Positions 51,341 to 60,862 of a DNA stretch of 64,000 bases are shown one piece after another. How positions within the stretch are numbered: the first letter of the stretch is position 1; each line of letters begins with the position of its first letter. A program made the position numbers and the translations under genes. This stretch comes from Polycladomyces abyssicola (lineage in GTDB: Bacteria > Bacillota > Bacilli > Thermoactinomycetales > JIR-001): positions 222,501 to 286,500 of the forward strand of contig NZ_AP024601.1 in assembly GCF_018326425.1 (NCBI RefSeq), given 5' to 3'. The notes beneath the pieces are model-generated. The model was not told the origin of the DNA. It ran no database searches and saw nothing but the letters and a program-made list of their open reading frames with translations.

Positions 51341-51667
51341 ATGAACGTATCCATCAAGGAACGGCAGGATTCTGACAGGATAACGACATTGGAAGTCACA
51401 GGCGAGATAGATGCCTTCACGGCTCCCCAATTGAAAGAAAAACTGATGCCGCTTTGTCAGGACAGCCGTGTGGTGTATCTGGACTTATCGCAAGTGGATT
51501 ACATCGACAGTACGGGATTGGGTGTCCTGATCGGTGCATACAAGTCCTTGCGGGCTGCGTCGGGACGTCTCGTTATCACGGGGGTCAGTCCGCGTTTGGA
51601 ACGGTTGTTCCGGATCACCGGCTTGAATGAGATCATCGAGATTGAAGGTACGCAGGAGGACGAATGA
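51341..51667 (+). CDS. rsbV: RsbV, anti-anti-sigma factor
   Basis: 108-residue STAS-domain protein that, when unphosphorylated, binds RsbW and frees sigma-B. The phosphorylatable Ser is in VDYIDSTGLGVL (about 53-64). Start ATG 51341 with CGGAGG 9 bases upstream; an in-frame TTG at 51332 lies too close. The stop overlaps the first possible rsbW ATG. Confidence 0.95.
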   Translation: MNVSIKERQDSDRITTLEVTGEIDAFTAPQLKEKLMPLCQDSRVVYLDLSQVDYIDSTGLGVLIGAYKSLRAASGRLVITGVSPRLERLFRITGLNEIIEIEGTQEDE

Positions 51668-51669
51668 TC

Positions 51670-52155
51670 ATGAAAGATCAACCGAGGGACCTGATCGAGC
51701 TGACCATTCCCGCCAAAGCTGATTACGTGGGCGTAGTGCGCTTGGCTATTTCCGGAATCGCCACCCGTATGGGTTTCTCATATGACGACATTGAAGATTT
51801 GAAACTGGCGGTGGCGGAAGCGTGCACCAATGCAGTCCATCACGCATATCGAGGAGAAGGCGGAGAAATCTCCATCTGTTGCAATCTGTACGTCGACCGA
51901 CTGGAAATCGAAATCATCGATCAAGGGTACAGCTTTGACGTATCGGCCGTCGAAGCCAAAACAGGTCCGATCAACGGGCGGATTCCCTATCATGCCTTGC
52001 GCGAGCGAGGTTTGGGTCTCTATTTGATGAAGTCGCTGATGGATCGCGTAGAGATCAAAGGCGACAACGGTGTGGTGGTGACGTTGACGAAGTACATCAG
52101 GAGGGACGAGGTGGAGGCAGATGTCGACTCGCCCACAGAAACCCGATCTCACTGA
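51670..52155 (+). CDS. rsbW: RsbW, serine kinase and anti-sigma-B factor
   Basis: 161-residue GHKL kinase that sequesters sigma-B and phosphorylates RsbV. N-box AVAEACTNAVHHAY (about 43-56), the DQGYSFD G1-like segment (about 84) and RGLGLYLMKSL (about 116). I choose ATG 51670 because GCAGGAGGA then has normal spacing; ATG 51664 overlaps the rsbV stop. The 3' end overlaps the sigB start by 35 bp. Confidence 0.95.
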   Translation: MKDQPRDLIELTIPAKADYVGVVRLAISGIATRMGFSYDDIEDLKLAVAEACTNAVHHAYRGEGGEISICCNLYVDRLEIEIIDQGYSFDVSAVEAKTGPINGRIPYHALRERGLGLYLMKSLMDRVEIKGDNGVVVTLTKYIRRDEVEADVDSPTETRSH

Positions 52156-52906
52156 CGCAGAGGTATTGGAGAAGATTCGTCAGTACCAGGAGAGCGGAGA
52201 CAGTGCCATTCAGGAAGAACTGATCTCGCATTACACCGAACTGGTGGAAACTTTGGCGTCCAAATTCGCCCGGGGCAGTGAACCTTACGAAGACCTCGTA
52301 CAAGTGGGGATGATCGGTCTCCTGGCTGCATTGAAGCGGTATGATCCCGCCTATGGCCGGAGTTTCGAGGGATTTGCCGTGCCCACGATCGTCGGAGAAA
52401 TCAAACGGTACATCCGTGACAAAACGTGGAGCGTACATGTGCCACGTCGCATCAAAGAGCTGGGACCACGCATCAAAAAAGCAGTAGAAGAACTGACTTC
52501 GAAACTGCACCGATCTCCGCAGATCGAAGAGATCGCCCAATACCTCAACGTGACGCCCGAGGAAGTGTTGGAAACGATGGAGATGGGTCGCAGTTACAAC
52601 GCCGTTTCCGTCGACACTCCGATCGAGGCGAGCAGTGATGGTTCACAGGTGACGCTGTTGGACATCGTGGGAGATGAAGATGAAGGTTATGAGCATGTGG
52701 ACCAGCGGATGCTGCTGGAAAAAGCGTTGCAGGTATTGACTGAGCGTGAACGGGAAATCATCCGTATGACGTTTTATGAAAATATGAGCCAGAAACAGGC
52801 TGGAGAACGACTTGGCATTTCCCAGATGCACGTATCCCGTCTTCAGCGGCGAGCCTTGCGAAAACTAAGGGAAACGCTGAGGCTGGAGCCCTCGGAATGC
52901 ATGTGA
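52121..52906 (+). CDS. sigB: RNA polymerase sigma factor SigB
   Basis: General stress sigma factor, 261 residues. Region 2 includes YEDLVQVGMIGLLAALKRYD (about 58-77) and FAVPTIVGEIKRYIRD; region 4 HTH is MSQKQAGERLGISQMHVSRL (about 222). ATG with GAGGTGGAGG upstream, inside the end of rsbW. The gene is last in the module, and no rsbX follows, unlike B. subtilis. Confidence 0.96.
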   Translation: MSTRPQKPDLTDAEVLEKIRQYQESGDSAIQEELISHYTELVETLASKFARGSEPYEDLVQVGMIGLLAALKRYDPAYGRSFEGFAVPTIVGEIKRYIRDKTWSVHVPRRIKELGPRIKKAVEELTSKLHRSPQIEEIAQYLNVTPEEVLETMEMGRSYNAVSVDTPIEASSDGSQVTLLDIVGDEDEGYEHVDQRMLLEKALQVLTEREREIIRMTFYENMSQKQAGERLGISQMHVSRLQRRALRKLRETLRLEPSECM

Positions 52907-52930
52907 GCGAATTTGTGATATCCCGATTTT

Positions 52931-52959
52931 ACCAACGTTGGGCGCCTCGTTGGTTTTTT
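52931..52959 (+). terminator. sigB terminator
   Basis: CCAACG ... CGTTGG with a GC-rich loop, followed by TTTTTT. The remaining 52960-53130 shows no gene. Confidence 0.75.
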
Positions 52960-53139
52960 GTCATGCCCTGCGAAATTCACTCCCCTGATTCTCCATCTGT
53001 TGTTCCCTCCTTTGAGACTGTTCCTCCCTTCCAAAAACGCCGAGGGTACTCCGTTTGTCACGATCCGTTCATTTGCGTCCTCAGGTATGGCGGAGTATCA
53101 TGGTGGAGTCGAAGATTTTTCTGAATACGGGAGGCGATT

Positions 53140-55296
53140 ATGCAGGTTCAAGAGATGTTCCGTCTGATTGCCGAAGAGTTGGGCATTCAGGTCAAACAAG
53201 TGCAGGCCGGTGTCGAGTTGATGGAGGAAGGAAACACCATCCCCTTTATCGCCCGTTACCGGAAAGAGCGGACAGGTGAGTTGGACGAGGAACAGTTGCG
53301 TGCGATCGCAGATCGTTATCAATATCTCGTCCAGTTGAATCAGCGAAAAGAAGAAGTCATCCGGCTGATCGACGAACAGGGCAAGTTGACGGACGAATTG
53401 AAAGAGCGTATTCTGCGGGCGGTTAAATTGCAGGAAGTGGAAGATTTGTATCGACCGTTCCGCCCCAAACGGAAAACTCGTGCCTCTGTGGCAAAAGAGC
53501 GCGGTTTGGAACCATTGGCCGAGGCAATGCTGCAGGCGAAAAATGAAGCGGAAGTGACCGCTTTGGCCCCGCAGTTTGTCAATGAGGAAAAAGAGGTGAA
53601 AACGCCGGAAGAGGCGCTGGCCGGGGCGATGGACATCATCGCCGAAGCGTTGTCCGATGACGCCGAGGTACGCAAATGGGTGCGGGAGTACACCTGGAAA
53701 CACGGGGTGCTGGTCTCCTCGGCCAAAGATCCGGACGTGCGCAGCGTCTATGAAATGTATTACGATTATCGTGAACCTGTACATAAAATGCCCTCCCACC
53801 GCATTTTGGCAGTGAACCGCGGTGAACGCGAGGAAATCCTACGCGTGCAGGTGGAAGTGGAAGATGGCCCGATTTTGGAACGGTTGTACCGGTGGTTTTC
53901 CGTTCCGCCGCACGCCTATCTGCGTCAGGCGGCAGAAGATGCATACAAACGGCTGATCGCCCCGTCGATCGAGCGTGAAATTCGTTCGGCCATGACGGAA
54001 AAAGCAGAGGAACAGGCGATTCATATCTTTTCGGAAAACCTGCGACATCTGTTGTTGCAACCGCCGGTACGCGGCAAAACCGTACTGGGTGTTGATCCTG
54101 CTTACCGTACGGGTTGTAAGCTGGCCGTGGTGGACGATACAGGAAAATTGCTCCATGTCGGCGTGGTCTACCCCACCCCGCCGCAGAACAAAGTGGCGGA
54201 AGCCAAAGCCACCGTCAAGAGAATCGTGGAAGATTACGGCGTTGATTTGATCGCGATCGGAAACGGGACGGCATCGAGGGAAACGGAAGCGTTTGTCGCG
54301 GAGCTGATCCGTGAGATGGATCGGGAATTGTACTACGTGATCGTCAATGAAGCGGGAGCCAGCGTCTATTCCGCATCCAAACTGGCTCGAGAGGAATTTC
54401 CCGACCTGGACGCGGCACAGCGGAGCGCTGTTTCGATCGCCCGCCGTCTGCAAGACCCGTTGGCGGAATTGGTGAAAATCGAACCCAAAGCCGTCGGTGT
54501 GGGGCAGTACCAGCACGATGTATCGCAAAAACGGTTGGCGGAAAGCCTGACTGCCGTAGTGGAATCGGCAGTGAACCACGTGGGGGTGGACGTCAACACC
54601 GCATCTGTTTCCCTGTTGCAGTATGTATCAGGCATCAGTGCATCAGTGGCCAAAAACATCGTGAAAAGGCGCGAAGAACAAGGGCGGTACCGCAACCGGG
54701 AAGAATTGAAGGAAGTTCCCCGTCTGGGAGCCAAAACATTTGAGCAGTGTATCGGCTTTTTGCGCATTCCCGATGGCGAGAACCCGTTGGACCGAACGCC
54801 CATCCACCCCGAATCGTATCCGGTGGTGGAACGTCTGTTGGCGGCGTTGGACAGCCAACCGGAAGAGATCGGAACCGAATCGCTCAACCAAAAGTTGCGA
54901 CAGGTCGATGTCGAAGCGATGGCCGAACGTCTGGATTGCGGCGTGCCTACCCTGCGGGACATCATCTCCGCATTGCTCCGGCCCGGACGGGACCCGCGTG
55001 ACGAACTGCCGGCCCCGATTTTCCGCTCCGACGTGTTGAAGCCGGAAGATTTGAAACCGGGGATGCAACTGAAAGGAACCGTACGCAATGTGGTCGATTT
55101 CGGCGTTTTCGTGGATATTGGTTTGAAAAATGACGGGTTGGTGCACATCTCCAAAATGAGTGAACGGTATGTACGCCATCCGATGGACCTCGTCTCAGTA
55201 GGGGACATTGTGGACGTTTGGGTTCTGAAGGTGGATTTGGAACGGGAACGCGTCGGTCTCAGCATGATCCCCGTATCGGCAGAGGAAACGGAGTAA
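53140..55296 (+). CDS. tex: Tex-family RNA-binding transcription accessory protein
   Basis: 718-residue cytoplasmic nucleic-acid-binding protein: N-terminal Tex_N helical region (about 1-200), YqgF-like RNase H fold (VDPAYRTGCKLAVVD, about 321), helix-hairpin-helix pair (about 490-570) and C-terminal S1 domain (about 640-712, MQLKGTVRNVVDFGVFVDI). The role in RNA metabolism is not well defined in Bacillales. Start ATG with GGGAGGCG upstream. In B. subtilis tex (ydcI) also lies downstream of the sigB operon. Confidence 0.95.
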   Translation: MQVQEMFRLIAEELGIQVKQVQAGVELMEEGNTIPFIARYRKERTGELDEEQLRAIADRYQYLVQLNQRKEEVIRLIDEQGKLTDELKERILRAVKLQEVEDLYRPFRPKRKTRASVAKERGLEPLAEAMLQAKNEAEVTALAPQFVNEEKEVKTPEEALAGAMDIIAEALSDDAEVRKWVREYTWKHGVLVSSAKDPDVRSVYEMYYDYREPVHKMPSHRILAVNRGEREEILRVQVEVEDGPILERLYRWFSVPPHAYLRQAAEDAYKRLIAPSIEREIRSAMTEKAEEQAIHIFSENLRHLLLQPPVRGKTVLGVDPAYRTGCKLAVVDDTGKLLHVGVVYPTPPQNKVAEAKATVKRIVEDYGVDLIAIGNGTASRETEAFVAELIREMDRELYYVIVNEAGASVYSASKLAREEFPDLDAAQRSAVSIARRLQDPLAELVKIEPKAVGVGQYQHDVSQKRLAESLTAVVESAVNHVGVDVNTASVSLLQYVSGISASVAKNIVKRREEQGRYRNREELKEVPRLGAKTFEQCIGFLRIPDGENPLDRTPIHPESYPVVERLLAALDSQPEEIGTESLNQKLRQVDVEAMAERLDCGVPTLRDIISALLRPGRDPRDELPAPIFRSDVLKPEDLKPGMQLKGTVRNVVDFGVFVDIGLKNDGLVHISKMSERYVRHPMDLVSVGDIVDVWVLKVDLERERVGLSMIPVSAEETE

Positions 55297-55317
55297 TTTC
55301 ATCGCGGATTTGATCAA

Positions 55318-55342
55318 CGACGGGGGCTTGCCCCCGTTTTTG
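55318..55342 (+). terminator. tex terminator
   Basis: CGGGGGC-TTG-CCCCCG followed by TTTTT. Confidence 0.9.
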
Positions 55343-55345
55343 CAA

Positions 55346-55369
55346 TAAAAAAAGCCCATTGCGGGCTTT
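55346..55369 (-). terminator. Terminator of the 41-residue peptide gene
   Basis: Minus strand AAAGCCCGCAATGGGCTTT followed by TTTTATTG. Confidence 0.75.
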
Positions 55370-55377
55370 GACTTCGG

Positions 55378-55503
55378 TTAATCATTATAAGCGAATCGAA
55401 TGTTACGCTTATATTCGAGGTACAGACGGATGGCACCAACAATAGCCACAATCAAGGAAGAGATAGCTGAGATCAGTGTGGCAATTGCAGCTGCCTGTTG
55501 CAT
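55378..55503 (-). CDS. Small single-helix membrane peptide (41 residues)
   Basis: ATG 55503 with AGGGGGTG 7 bases upstream opens a 41-codon frame: MQQAAAIATLISAISSLI, a continuing hydrophobic helix to about residue 24, then a basic tail LYLEYKRN and FAYND. A Shine-Dalgarno and its own terminator argue for a real gene. It resembles small membrane peptides in general, but I cannot assign it to toxins, holins or regulators. Confidence 0.55.
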   Translation of the reverse strand: MQQAAAIATLISAISSLIVAIVGAIRLYLEYKRNIRFAYND

Positions 55504-55633
55504 GGATCTACACCCCCTGGTTGAAAATCACCTTCACCATAATAGCAAAGGCACCAGAAGGCATCCATAGAAAATATACCCATATCATGAACAGTCATCC
55601 ATATAGCGAACAGGCATCCCTATATATGCAAAC

Positions 55634-55870
55634 TTATAACCATTTCCGGAGGCGTGTAAAGGAGATCCACCCCAGCAAATTGATCCGGTTCGATTTTCCT
55701 TTTTCTTTGATGGTGTGATATACACGGCCCAGAAAATCCTCCCATTGGCGACCGAGCGCTTCTTGGCTTTCCTTTATTCTTTTATATTCCTCAATACTCA
55801 GATCCAACGCTTGTTCGATATGGGAAAATGCTTGGGACAGATGTTGTTCGATGTTGTCCCGGTTGTTCAC
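55634..55870 (-). CDS. Hypothetical protein, amphipathic/coiled (78 residues)
   Basis: GTG 55870 with AAAGGAGGAACC upstream. The first 50 residues are acidic and helical (EQHLSQAFSHIEQALDLSIE), with coiled-coil-like spacing of Leu/Ile; the end is basic (NRINLLGWISFTRLRKW) and could lie on a membrane. No family recognised. It follows the 72-residue gene by 21 bp on the same strand, so it is the third gene of the P-type ATPase operon. Confidence 0.6.
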   Translation of the reverse strand: MNNRDNIEQHLSQAFSHIEQALDLSIEEYKRIKESQEALGRQWEDFLGRVYHTIKEKGKSNRINLLGWISFTRLRKWL

Positions 55871-55891
55871 GGCGGTTCCTCCTTTTCAACA

Positions 55892-56110
55892 TTACGGAAG
55901 CATATCCAGTTCCCGGTCCAACCGTTTTTTCATACGCTCAAACTGAGCTTCCGCTATAAAATCTTCCATCTCTTCCTTCATCCTGATCCATGCATAGGTT
56001 CCCCGTTGCCGTATGGGCTGACACACTTGCTTTGCAATGGGGAGAATCGCCGGAACGGCCAGGATCAAAGCCGTTCCGACAATCCATTTATCCATTGATT
56101 TCCATATCAT
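55892..56110 (-). CDS. Small membrane protein linked to the P-type ATPase (72 residues)
   Basis: ATG 56110 overlaps the ATPase stop by 4 bases (ATGA), so it is translationally coupled. One N-terminal helix (WIVGTALILAVPAILPIA, about 9-26) is followed by a charged amphipathic tail (EEMEDFIAEAQFERMKKRLD). The helix-PIAKQV pattern resembles DUF5132-type small proteins and also the divergent gene at 60863 (AAVALILAFSPGARK). It might be an accessory subunit; no function is known. Confidence 0.65.
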   Translation of the reverse strand: MIWKSMDKWIVGTALILAVPAILPIAKQVCQPIRQRGTYAWIRMKEEMEDFIAEAQFERMKKRLDRELDMLP

Positions 56111-59100
56111 GCGGTTGTCCCTCCAAACCTGGGTGTTGTCCGGTTGATTATAGGATGGTTTTTGCCTGATAACACCGCGATCAGTGGTTCCGAGACTTTC
56201 GACACCAGACCTGCCACCAAAACGATAGGCCCCCAATCCATCAAGCGAAGAGGCGCAGTGTGCAGAAAACGAGCCACGGGCGGAATATAGATGGACCCGA
56301 GCAAAGTGAGAAGGGACACACTCAGTGCACCTGTAAGAAAACGATCTTTGGTCCACTCAGTGAGACGTTCTTGGGAACCTTCCTGTCGCCAAGACAAAGT
56401 CTGGATCAGCTCACCCAACACCAAGGTGGCAAATACGGCCGTTTGTGCGACGAGCAACGAACTGCCGCGACGCAGATGCATCATGAACAGACCGAGTGCT
56501 CCTGCACTTAACAGTGCTCCGCGGGTAACCACTTTTGTGTACAATGAGCGGTCCACAATGTCGGTGCGACGGGTTTGTTTGGTTTTATTCCCTGGGTTGA
56601 CCGCCAAAATCATCGCGGGCAATGCATCCGTCATCAAATTCATCAGCAGGATTTGGATGGGAATCAGCGGCATCGGTAAACCAGCGATGACAGCTGCACC
56701 GGTGATGATGATCTCCGCCAAATTGCCCGTCAGCAAGCATCCCACTGCTTTGCGGATATTGCTGATGATGGTTCGACCTTCTTTCACCCCTTCGACGATG
56801 GAGGCGAAGTTGTCGGTTTTCAAAACCATGTCCGCTGCTTCCTTGGTTACTTCGGTTCCCGTCAACCCCATGGCGATTCCTACATCAGCCTGTTTGATTG
56901 CTGGGGTATCATTGACACCGTCACCAGTCATGGCCACGACTTCGCCCCGCTTTTGATAGGCGGTGACGATCCGGAGTTTGTGTTCAGGTGTTACCCGGGC
57001 GAAGATGGAGATCGATGGGATTCTGCGCTCCAATTCCTCATCGTCGATTTGATCCAATTCGCGTCCTGTGATCACACTGGATTCATTGTTGTAGATCCCG
57101 ATTTGTTTGGCGATGGCGATGGCTGTCATGGGGTGGTCACCGGTGATCATGACTGTTTTGACCCCCAGTTTCCTTGCTTGATCAATACTTTCCGCCACAT
57201 CGGGTTTCGGTGGATCTATCATTCCCATGATGCCGAGGAAAATGAGGTTGGTTTCTTCCGGGCAATCCTCCTCACTCTCCTGGTGATCCACCTCGCGGTA
57301 GGCAAAAGCCAGAACGCGAAGAGCCTGACTCGCCATTTCTTCATTTTTTCGGAGGATGGCCGCTTTTTCATTTTCAGTCAGCGGGATGATTTCTCCCCTG
57401 GATTGAATACGATCGCACAGCTTCAAAATGGATTCCAAGCTCCCCTTGGAAAACAGATAGCATGTTTCCTCCCTTTTTTTGCATGCGACCGTCATCCGGC
57501 CGTTGGCGGAATCGAAAGGAATTTCATGGATGCGTTTCCACTCGGAAAGATTCTCCTCCATCTGTGCTTTTTGGGCCAAGGCTAATAAGGCTCCCTCCGT
57601 GGGGTCACCCTTGACCTTCCATCGCCCATCCTCCTCCATAATTTCGCTGTTGTTGCACAGCAGGCTGATTTGCATCATTCGACTGACTTCTGGATGGTCC
57701 CTTTGTAGCGTTTTTCCCGAACCTTCGGCGATGATGTTTCCCTTTGGAGCATAACCGCTTCCTTCCACACGCCAATCTTCGTTCAACGTAGCGATCTTGG
57801 TCACAGTCATTTCATTTTGAGTAAGCGTGCCGGTTTTGTCAGAGCAGATCACCGTGACTCGCCCTAAGGTTTCCAGAGTGGACATGCGACGGATCAGTGC
57901 GTTTTTCCGGGCCATCCGAAAAATGCCGGCACTCAACGCGATCGTGACCGTTACGGGAAGTCCTTCGGGAATGGCGGAAGCCGCCAAAGCAATGGACGTG
58001 CTGACCATTTCGGCAAGGGGAATACCCCGTATAATGCCAGCCAAGCACACTACTGCTGCAACGATCACCGCTCCTTTTACGAAGGTTTTGCTCATGGAAG
58101 TAATCCGCTGTTGAAGGGGCGTTGGTTGCTTCTCAGATTCTCCTGAGAGGACACGCCCCATTTCCGTATGGGTTCCGGTGTTGACCACAATTCCGATCCC
58201 TTTGCCCCGGATGACATCCGTTCCCATATAGAGCATGTTGTTTCGATCGGAAAGAGGGGAGTCAGGTGCAACGGGTTCCGGACTTTTTCTGACGGCTACA
58301 GATTCTCCCGTCAACACCGATTCATTGACCTCCAGATTCCAGGAAAGAAGAAGACGCAGATCAGCAGGAACACGATCTCCTGCTTTCAGGCAGACTACAT
58401 CCCCCGGAACCAAATCAGCTCCCGATATTTCCACCGTTTGTCCCTTACGGATGACACTGGTCACCGGTGGCTGGTACTGGTTCAACGCTTCTACCACTTT
58501 TTCCGCTTTCCGCTCCTGCATGGCCCCGACAGCGGCGTTGGCCAACAATACCGCTCCCATGGCAAGGCCATGAAAAACGTCTCCGGTCAAAAATGACAGT
58601 GCGGTTGTTCCTACCAGCAACAGGGTAGTAAACTCTTTAAACTGCTCCAGGAAAGATACCCACCATGACTTTCTCTCACGGGCTTGCAGTCGATTTTCCC
58701 CGTATTGCTTTTTCAGCTCCTGCACTCTGAAGGGGTCCAACCCTTGGCTTTGTTCCACACGAAAATGTCTCAGCACTTCGGACGCTGTTTTCTCATGCCA
58801 GCGGAGATCGGGTTCGGAAAGCAGCAAACCTTCAGAAGTGGCACAAACCTCCTGCAAGGCCTGTTCATTGGTTCTCCAAACGGTGGGTTCCAATCTCTTT
58901 TCATTCATTTTTACCCTGGAGAGGAATAAGAGAGATAGAGCATCAGCCATCAAATTGATGGTGAATGCGCTGACCCGGAACGGAAGAGCCAACAAGGGTC
59001 CTAATATATTCCAAAATTTGGATACTCGAACATGCTGTTTGATCAATTGATTGGTCCGTTCCGCGATACGGCGGGCCTCCATCACCGAATGAAGGTGATT

Positions 59101-60741
59101 TCCTGTGGTACGTGGAAGTTTCTGGCCTAACATCGTCTCCTTTGTGGAAGCTGTACGGGAAGATGCCACCCAAATCACATCTTCTCCGCGATGCCGGAGG
59201 TATTCAATCCGTTCTTTGATTTCATCGGGACCGAGGGAGGACCAACTTGAGTCGATCCGATTTCTGCGCAATACATCCGCTTTGGCATCAGAGGTTTCCA
59301 ATACGGCAACGGTCCAATCAGGTTGGCGATATCGTTGAAATCTCTCAAAGACCGGGGTGATTCCTCCTGTGGAACGGTACAGAATCCCTTGTACTTGGCT
59401 GACATCCCCGGTTCGGACAATGGTGAACCATACTTGATATCCTTTTCGCATCAACCGTTTAGCCGGGAGAAGATAGGGTCCACCGTCCAATCCGAGCTGC
59501 TGCAGGTATCGGAGCGTACCGAAAAAGACGTCATGGTTTTGGATACGTCCATACACACCTTCATCTTCTTCCCGAACGTGGAAAGCGGTCCGGATGGTCC
59601 GTCCCGTTTCACCGGCCTTTTGAAGGATTTCCTCTGTCCAGGGATGTTTCGTTTTTTGCAACAGAGAAGCGGTCCAGCACCACAGTCGTGCTTCGTCTTC
59701 TCCATCCGTCATGCAGGACAGTTCCTGGCTGTCCGGGGTGAATAAAAGTGAATCATTTTCAAACAAAAACGTTTTGGTTCGGGCCAATTGAGGAAGCGAA
59801 CCGTTTTCAGGGATGGCCAATCTTTTCTCCTGGCAGCGGAGTTCTGCGCTTTTCCAAGCCGGCTCTACAGAAATGGTTGCGGTTCGTGGATTGGCCCCCA
59901 ACAAGACAGCCAACCCCCGAAGCGGATCCTTCGTTACCGCCCAGGTAGCCCCTGCCAACAATCCTCCCCACTTTTCCGCTCGTCGAGTGTAATCTTGGAT
60001 ATCGGATGAGACATAGTCAGGGGTTTCGGGTGATTCTTTTCGGTTCTGGTGATATTTCCAGTTGATGTATTGGATGATGCTAAGGCCAGCTAATACAACC
60101 AAATTTTCGCGAACAAGCGCCAGAGCAAAGGCTGCTGTGCCGAGCATGAGATCGGTGTTCCACTTCTTCCGCACGCGTAATTTTTGCAGGCCCCGTTTCA
60201 AAAAAGGGTAGCCCGTAGCCACAGAGAAGAAGCTGGACAGGTAAAAAGGAACCGATGCTTTCGCCAGGGCAGATTTTCCCATACACGCCTGTTTTGCTCC
60301 GATGGCTCCTAAACTCAACAGAGAAACGGTTAAAGGGAGTGATGTCGTCCGATGGGATTGGACAGCATCGATTCCGAGAGTCGATTGATCATCCAGCAAG
60401 GGTGTCCTGGAAGCTGCGACTTCCGCCTTTGCCCGGTGACGGAATTGCGAAGAGCAGACTTTCGCCCGTTTCTCGGCCTCTGATACCGACATATCGGGGG
60501 AATTGGGATGAACTGCAGACAGAATCAATTCCAGTACTCCGTCTTTTGTCAACTGGGTTGGATCATAAAAGATCAGCATACTACCGGTGACAAAACATGG
60601 ATTCACTTTCCGGATTCCGATTTGCCCCGTCAATAACGCAGCTAATTCAGAAGCCTTTTTCTGATTTCCTTTACATGATGATACCAGGACACGGATCCGT
60701 CCAGGTAACGCGTGAATGCAGCGAATAGGTTCGTTTTTCAC
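56107..60741 (-). CDS. Fused pseudo-/active P-type cation ATPase (CtpH/CtpI-like)
   Basis: About 1544 residues, twice the usual size. Residues (numbered from TTG 60756) 10-85 form an HMA-like ferredoxin fold with HALPGRIR but no CxxC. About 140-650 are an N-terminal P-type ATPase-like half with membrane segments (about 140-240, 590-620) that has lost DKTG. About 650-1549 are a complete P2-type pump: TGES 816-819, PEGLP 930-934, DKTGTLT 973-979 (phosphorylated Asp973), GDGVND 1278-1283. The architecture recalls mycobacterial CtpH/CtpI. Ca2+ or another cation is plausible. GTG 60741 has a GGTGGGA ribosome site; TTG 60756 does not. Confidence 0.85.
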   Translation of the reverse strand: MKNEPIRCIHALPGRIRVLVSSCKGNQKKASELAALLTGQIGIRKVNPCFVTGSMLIFYDPTQLTKDGVLELILSAVHPNSPDMSVSEAEKRAKVCSSQFRHRAKAEVAASRTPLLDDQSTLGIDAVQSHRTTSLPLTVSLLSLGAIGAKQACMGKSALAKASVPFYLSSFFSVATGYPFLKRGLQKLRVRKKWNTDLMLGTAAFALALVRENLVVLAGLSIIQYINWKYHQNRKESPETPDYVSSDIQDYTRRAEKWGGLLAGATWAVTKDPLRGLAVLLGANPRTATISVEPAWKSAELRCQEKRLAIPENGSLPQLARTKTFLFENDSLLFTPDSQELSCMTDGEDEARLWCWTASLLQKTKHPWTEEILQKAGETGRTIRTAFHVREEDEGVYGRIQNHDVFFGTLRYLQQLGLDGGPYLLPAKRLMRKGYQVWFTIVRTGDVSQVQGILYRSTGGITPVFERFQRYRQPDWTVAVLETSDAKADVLRRNRIDSSWSSLGPDEIKERIEYLRHRGEDVIWVASSRTASTKETMLGQKLPRTTGNHLHSVMEARRIAERTNQLIKQHVRVSKFWNILGPLLALPFRVSAFTINLMADALSLLFLSRVKMNEKRLEPTVWRTNEQALQEVCATSEGLLLSEPDLRWHEKTASEVLRHFRVEQSQGLDPFRVQELKKQYGENRLQARERKSWWVSFLEQFKEFTTLLLVGTTALSFLTGDVFHGLAMGAVLLANAAVGAMQERKAEKVVEALNQYQPPVTSVIRKGQTVEISGADLVPGDVVCLKAGDRVPADLRLLLSWNLEVNESVLTGESVAVRKSPEPVAPDSPLSDRNNMLYMGTDVIRGKGIGIVVNTGTHTEMGRVLSGESEKQPTPLQQRITSMSKTFVKGAVIVAAVVCLAGIIRGIPLAEMVSTSIALAASAIPEGLPVTVTIALSAGIFRMARKNALIRRMSTLETLGRVTVICSDKTGTLTQNEMTVTKIATLNEDWRVEGSGYAPKGNIIAEGSGKTLQRDHPEVSRMMQISLLCNNSEIMEEDGRWKVKGDPTEGALLALAQKAQMEENLSEWKRIHEIPFDSANGRMTVACKKREETCYLFSKGSLESILKLCDRIQSRGEIIPLTENEKAAILRKNEEMASQALRVLAFAYREVDHQESEEDCPEETNLIFLGIMGMIDPPKPDVAESIDQARKLGVKTVMITGDHPMTAIAIAKQIGIYNNESSVITGRELDQIDDEELERRIPSISIFARVTPEHKLRIVTAYQKRGEVVAMTGDGVNDTPAIKQADVGIAMGLTGTEVTKEAADMVLKTDNFASIVEGVKEGRTIISNIRKAVGCLLTGNLAEIIITGAAVIAGLPMPLIPIQILLMNLMTDALPAMILAVNPGNKTKQTRRTDIVDRSLYTKVVTRGALLSAGALGLFMMHLRRGSSLLVAQTAVFATLVLGELIQTLSWRQEGSQERLTEWTKDRFLTGALSVSLLTLLGSIYIPPVARFLHTAPLRLMDWGPIVLVAGLVSKVSEPLIAVLSGKNHPIINRTTPRFGGTTA

Positions 60742-60862
60742 CTTGATTCCCACCAATTTTCGGTTTAACAGGATGTAGTGTTAACCAAAGGATCTATCTA
60801 TATACCGGAGTATGCAGCTGTTGTTTTGGGCACCCTTTGAATTAGATAAGGAGGTGGATGGC

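Noticed and set aside
57839-60756. P-type ATPase as two genes joined by an assembly error
   Set aside because: The single reading frame is continuous with no stop or start signals between the halves, and the same fused order is known from CtpH/CtpI-type proteins.
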